From contig JAFAFD010000479.1 in NCBI GenBank assembly GCA_023423675.1, positions 1 through 10,294 on the forward strand: DNA of 10,294 nucleotides. The letters are read 5' to 3'. The notes under the pieces are model-generated. The model did not search any database. It was not told the origin of the DNA and was given only the letters and a program-made list of their open reading frames with translations. Position numbers and translations under genes: made by a program. This DNA comes from Pseudomonadota bacterium (GTDB taxonomy: Bacteria; Pseudomonadota; Gammaproteobacteria; Xanthomonadales; Xanthomonadaceae). Below are positions 7,952 through 10,294 of the stretch, piece by piece. The first letter of the stretch is position 1. Every line of letters starts with the position of its first letter.

Positions 7952-7959
7952 ACCCCCCG

Positions 7960-9279
7960 ATGCGCCGTTCCCTGCTTCTGTCCGCCCTGCTGCTGGCCCT
8001 GCCGGCCCTTGCCCACGCCCAGCAGGCCGAGCGCCCGGAGGTGACCGCCGCCGCGCAGCGCCTGCAGGCCCAGGTGGTGGAGTGGCGGCGTGACTTCCAC
8101 GCGCATCCGGAACTGTCCAACCGCGAGGAGCGCACCTCGGCCGAGGTCGCCAAGCGCCTGCGCGCGATGGGCCTGAAGCCGAAGACCGGCATCGCCCACC
8201 ACGGCGTGGTGGCGATCATCGAAGGCGGCAAGCCGGGACCGAAGATCGCCCTGCGCGCGGACATGGACGCGTTGCCGGTGACCGAACAGACCGGCCTGCC
8301 GTTCGCCTCCAAGGCCACCGCGCAGTACCGCGGGCAGACCGTGGGCGTGATGCATGCCTGCGGCCACGATGCGCACACCGCCACCCTGCTGGGCGTGGCG
8401 CAGGCGCTGGTGGCAATGAAGAAGGACCTGCCGGGCCAGGTGATGCTGATCTTCCAGCCCTCCGAAGAGGGCGCACCGCCGCCGGAAGAGGGCGGTGCCG
8501 CGCTGATGCTGAAGGAAGGGCTGTTTGCCGACTTCAAGCCGGAGGCGGTGTTCGGCCTGCATGTGTTCTCCAGCGTACAGGCGGGCCAGATCGCGGTGCG
8601 CGGCGGCCCGCTGATGGCGGCGTCGGATCGTTTCGGCATCAAGGTGATCGGCCGCCAGACCCATGGCTCGGCACCATGGAACGGCGTGGACCCGATCGTG
8701 GCCAGCGCCGACCTGATCGGCACCGCGCAGACCATCGTCAGCCGCCGCACCAACCTGTCCAAGCAGCCGGCGGTGCTGACCTTCGGCGCGATCAACGGTG
8801 GCATCCGCTACAACATCATTCCCGATGAAGTGGAGATGGTCGGCACCATCCGCACTTTCGACGAGGGCATGCGCCAGCAGATCTTCGCCGACCTGCGCAA
8901 CGTGGCCGAGCACACCGCGGCCGCGCACGGTGCCAAGGCGGTGACCGACATCTACGAGTCGGAAGGCAACCCGGCGACGGTGAACGACCCGGCGCTGACC
9001 GCGAAGATGCTGCCGAGCCTGCAGGCGGTGGTGGGCAAGGACAATGTGTACGAGCCGCCGCTGCAGATGGGTGCGGAGGACTTTTCGCTGTACGCGAAGG
9101 AAGTGCCGGGCATGTTCTTCTTCGTCGGTTCGACCAGCGTGGGCATCGATCCGGCGACGGCGCCGGCGAATCATTCGCCGAAGTTCCTGCTGGATGAGAA
9201 GGCGCTGGATGTTGGTTTCCGGGCGTTGATGCAGGTAAGCCTGGACTACTTGAACGGTGCCGCTACCCCGGCGGGGTGA
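7960..9279 (+). CDS. Exported M20D-family amidohydrolase (N-acyl amino acid / hippurate hydrolase type)
   Basis: Zinc- or manganese-type metallohydrolase of peptidase family M20D, which cleaves amide bonds of N-acyl amino acids or related conjugates; 439 aa. Residues 1-20 (MRRSLLLSALLLALPALAHA) are a clear Sec signal peptide with an AHA cleavage site before QQAERP, so the enzyme should be periplasmic. The binuclear metal ligands match the family pattern: Cys134 and His136 in MHACGHDAH, Glu170 in PSEEGA (with the preceding Glu169 as likely catalytic base), His201 in FGLHV, and His405 near NHSPKF. The dimerisation (lid) domain covers about 220-325 and includes INGGIRYNIIPDEVEMVGTIRTF. MGAEDFSLY is at 370-378. 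The substrate cannot be told from sequence; aminoacylase, hippuricase or peptidoglycan/peptide-derived substrates are all possible. It is divergent from smeI and has no visible operon partner, and the IS3 copy starts 130 nt downstream. Confidence 0.88.
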   Translation: MRRSLLLSALLLALPALAHAQQAERPEVTAAAQRLQAQVVEWRRDFHAHPELSNREERTSAEVAKRLRAMGLKPKTGIAHHGVVAIIEGGKPGPKIALRADMDALPVTEQTGLPFASKATAQYRGQTVGVMHACGHDAHTATLLGVAQALVAMKKDLPGQVMLIFQPSEEGAPPPEEGGAALMLKEGLFADFKPEAVFGLHVFSSVQAGQIAVRGGPLMAASDRFGIKVIGRQTHGSAPWNGVDPIVASADLIGTAQTIVSRRTNLSKQPAVLTFGAINGGIRYNIIPDEVEMVGTIRTFDEGMRQQIFADLRNVAEHTAAAHGAKAVTDIYESEGNPATVNDPALTAKMLPSLQAVVGKDNVYEPPLQMGAEDFSLYAKEVPGMFFFVGSTSVGIDPATAPANHSPKFLLDEKALDVGFRALMQVSLDYLNGAATPAG

Positions 9280-9288
9280 GGGTTTCCG

Positions 9289-9307
9289 GCAGGGCTTGCA
9301 GCCCTGC
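9289..9307 (+). terminator. Perfect hairpin after the amidohydrolase gene
   Basis: Arms 9289-9296 and 9300-9307 are perfect 8-bp reverse complements with a TGC loop, starting 10 nt after the stop codon. The position suits a 3'-end structure. No T-run follows (the next bases are ACCCGCAG), so it is either a poor intrinsic terminator or an mRNA-stabilising stem. I recall very similar hairpins in many Stenotrophomonas intergenic regions, so it may be a dispersed repeat. Confidence 0.45.
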
Positions 9308-9316
9308 ACCCGCAGA

Positions 9317-9340
9317 ATCAACCGCAACGTCAACGTCAAA
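9317..9340 (+). repeat. Short hexamer tandem repeat (NNCAAC x4)
   Basis: Four consecutive 6-mers read ATCAAC, CGCAAC, GTCAAC and GTCAAA. The repeat is short and imperfect and sits in the noncoding gap after the amidohydrolase hairpin. Its period-6 form is consistent with replication slippage. No coding role is apparent. Confidence 0.45.
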
Positions 9341-9364
9341 GGCGATGCTGGATTTCTGTTGGTT

Positions 9365-9385
9365 GGGCGGGGCGGTGTGGGTGGG
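9365..9385 (+). other. Canonical G-quadruplex motif
   Basis: Four G tracts (9365-9367, 9369-9372, 9379-9381, 9383-9385) are separated by loops of 1, 6 and 1 nt, which satisfies the G3+N1-7 rule. It lies on the plus strand in the intergenic region, 25 nt before the IS end. Quadruplex formation in the cell is not shown by sequence. Confidence 0.5.
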
Positions 9386-9409
9386 CAGGACACGCCGTAA
9401 ACCCGTCCC

Positions 9410-9436
9410 TGAAGTGACCCCCTGAAGTTGGACAGT
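9410..9436 (-). repeat. Terminal inverted repeat region of the IS
   Basis: The noncoding end of the element lies between the junction at 9410 and the orfB stop at 9443. It begins with TG, as IS3-family ends require, and includes GTTGGACAG, which resembles the IS150 end (recalled). The partner repeat lies outside the window. Confidence 0.55.
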
Positions 9437-9442
9437 TGGGGA

Positions 9443-10294
9443 TCAGGCGGCCAGTGCGGCCTGCTCCCGGTACTGTACCGGGCTCAAGCCCTTTAATTTC
9501 AAGCGGATACGATTCTCGTTGTAGTACCGGATGTACTCCACCAGCCCAGCTTCCAGGCTATCGACGCTGTCAAAGGTGTTCAGGTAGAAGAATTCCGACT
9601 TCAAGGTCCCGAAAAAGCTCTCCATGGCCGCGTTGTCCAGACAGTTGCCGCGCCGGGACATGCTTTGTTTCAGCGAGTGCTTTTCGAGCTTGTGGCGGTA
9701 GTTCTCGTGCTGGTAGTGCCAGCCTTGATCAGAATGGATCATCGGCCGATCTTCCGGTGAAAGCTTCTTGATTGCTTGGTCCAGCATCTCACCCACCAGG
9801 TCAAACACTGGCCGACGCTTCATCTGGTAAGCCACGATTTCGCCGTTGTAGAGGTCCATGATCGGCGAAAGATAGAGCTTCATGCCCTGCACCTTGAACT
9901 CGGTTACATCGGTCACCCACTTGCGATTGGGCATCTCAGCCTCAAACTGGCGGCCCAGGTCGTTGGGAACCACGACATTGGCCGCTCCCTTGAACGCGCG
10001 ATAGCGCTTGATGCGTACCCGCGAGCGCAGGCCCAGTTCGGTCATCAGCCGCTGGACCCGCTTGTGGTTGATGGCTTCGCCCTGATTGGCCAGCTCCAAC
10101 GTTATGCGGCGGTAGCCGTAGCGCCCTTGGTGCTTGTCGTAGATCGAGCGGATGCGCTCACGCAGTTCCTCCTCGCCCCCGTCGGGATGGGCCAAGGCAT
10201 TGATCTGGTAATAGAACGTGCTGCGAGAGAGCTCAGCCGCCTCGAGCAACAGCGGCAGCGCGTAGGTCTGCCTCAATCCTTGGATGGCTTGCGC
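9443..10294 (-). CDS. IS150-type transposase OrfB (partial, runs off right edge)
   Basis: Catalytic half of an IS3-family transposase (DDE retroviral-integrase fold). A 277-aa reading from the TTG at 10276 shows an N-terminal HTH-like part (about 34-90) and the integrase core with Asp123 (WVTDVTEF), Asp183 (IHSDQGW) and Glu219 (MESFFGTLKSE). The last two are separated by 35 residues, the DD(35)E spacing of the family. The signature QSMSRRGNCLDNAAMESF and the C-terminal YIRYYNENRIRLKLKGLSPVQYR are typical. The frame stays open to the window edge (AQAIQG before LRQTYALP), so the TTG is probably not the true start. In this family OrfB is normally made as an OrfAB fusion by -1 frameshifting. The catalytic core looks intact, so the element may be active if the rest is complete. 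Confidence 0.9.
   Translation of the reverse strand, partial: AQAIQGLRQTYALPLLLEAAELSRSTFYYQINALAHPDGGEEELRERIRSIYDKHQGRYGYRRITLELANQGEAINHKRVQRLMTELGLRSRVRIKRYRAFKGAANVVVPNDLGRQFEAEMPNRKWVTDVTEFKVQGMKLYLSPIMDLYNGEIVAYQMKRRPVFDLVGEMLDQAIKKLSPEDRPMIHSDQGWHYQHENYRHKLEKHSLKQSMSRRGNCLDNAAMESFFGTLKSEFFYLNTFDSVDSLEAGLVEYIRYYNENRIRLKLKGLSPVQYREQAALAA

Larger units (their letters stand above)
9410..10294 (-). mobile_element. IS3-family (IS150-subgroup) insertion sequence, right end only
   Basis: The element starts at a TG dinucleotide at 9410. The terminal sequence reads TGAAGTGACCCCCTGAAGTT then GGACAG, the C-rich and TTGGAC-containing style of IS150-group inverted repeats. It carries an orfB transposase and continues beyond the window, so the other end, orfA and the frameshift site are not visible. 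The bases directly outside are CCC (9407-9409), a candidate 3-bp target duplication that cannot be confirmed. GC is visibly lower than in the flanking genes, in line with recent acquisition. The boundary is set by eye and could be off by a few bases. Confidence 0.8.

Noticed and set aside
7495..7959. Upstream in-frame extension of the amidohydrolase frame
   Set aside because: The frame is open only by chance through smeI antisense. The signal peptide and GGAG site support the start at 7960.
7927..9393. 488-codon minus-strand open frame opposite the amidohydrolase
   Set aside because: It reads as an Arg/His/Leu-rich antisense shadow of the M20 gene, whose catalytic motifs are complete on the plus strand.
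1..10294. CRISPR array, tRNA, rRNA, riboswitch or phage genes
   Set aside because: No regularly spaced direct repeats, no tRNA-like cloverleaf or CCA end, and all gaps are under 190 nt with no recognisable riboswitch.

Overview
The window looks like chromosomal DNA from the Stenotrophomonas maltophilia complex (Xanthomonadaceae). The reasons are high GC with strong G/C third-position bias, an RND efflux operon matching SmeIJK, a GTAG-headed palindrome of the SMAG (REP) type at the left edge, and G-rich palindromic intergenic DNA on the right. Species assignment is recognition from memory, not a database match.

Positions 69-7772 (minus strand) hold a three-gene operon read right to left. First comes a membrane fusion protein (SmeI-like, 413 aa), then two different RND inner-membrane pumps (SmeJ-like, 1077 aa; SmeK-like, 1040 aa). 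This is the MdtABC/MuxABC arrangement, in which the two pumps assemble as a heterotrimer and the adaptor links them to an outer membrane channel. No channel gene is present here, so a TolC-type protein must be supplied from elsewhere. Both gaps between genes (74 and 31 nt) contain perfect short hairpins, and the second overlaps the G-rich ribosome-binding region of smeK. A SMAG-like palindrome sits 5 nt after the smeK stop.

Positions 7773-7959 are the divergent gap between smeI and the next gene. They hold both ribosome-binding sites, a weak smeI promoter candidate and a strong Shine-Dalgarno sequence that does not belong to the annotated downstream start.

Positions 7960-9279 (plus strand) encode an exported M20D-type amidohydrolase with a signal peptide and a complete set of metal ligands. 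Nothing in the sequence ties it functionally to the efflux operon.

Positions 9280-9409 are structured intergenic DNA: a perfect hairpin, a short hexamer repeat and a canonical G-quadruplex motif. This tract is interrupted at about 9410 by an IS3-family (IS150-subgroup) insertion sequence, whose orfB runs on the minus strand and off the right edge. The IS has visibly lower GC than its host and an intact DDE triad.

No undescribed multi-gene system was found. The less ordinary points are a roughly 40-residue low-complexity insertion in SmeJ, the intercistronic hairpins, and the G4-bearing intergenic element cut by the IS.
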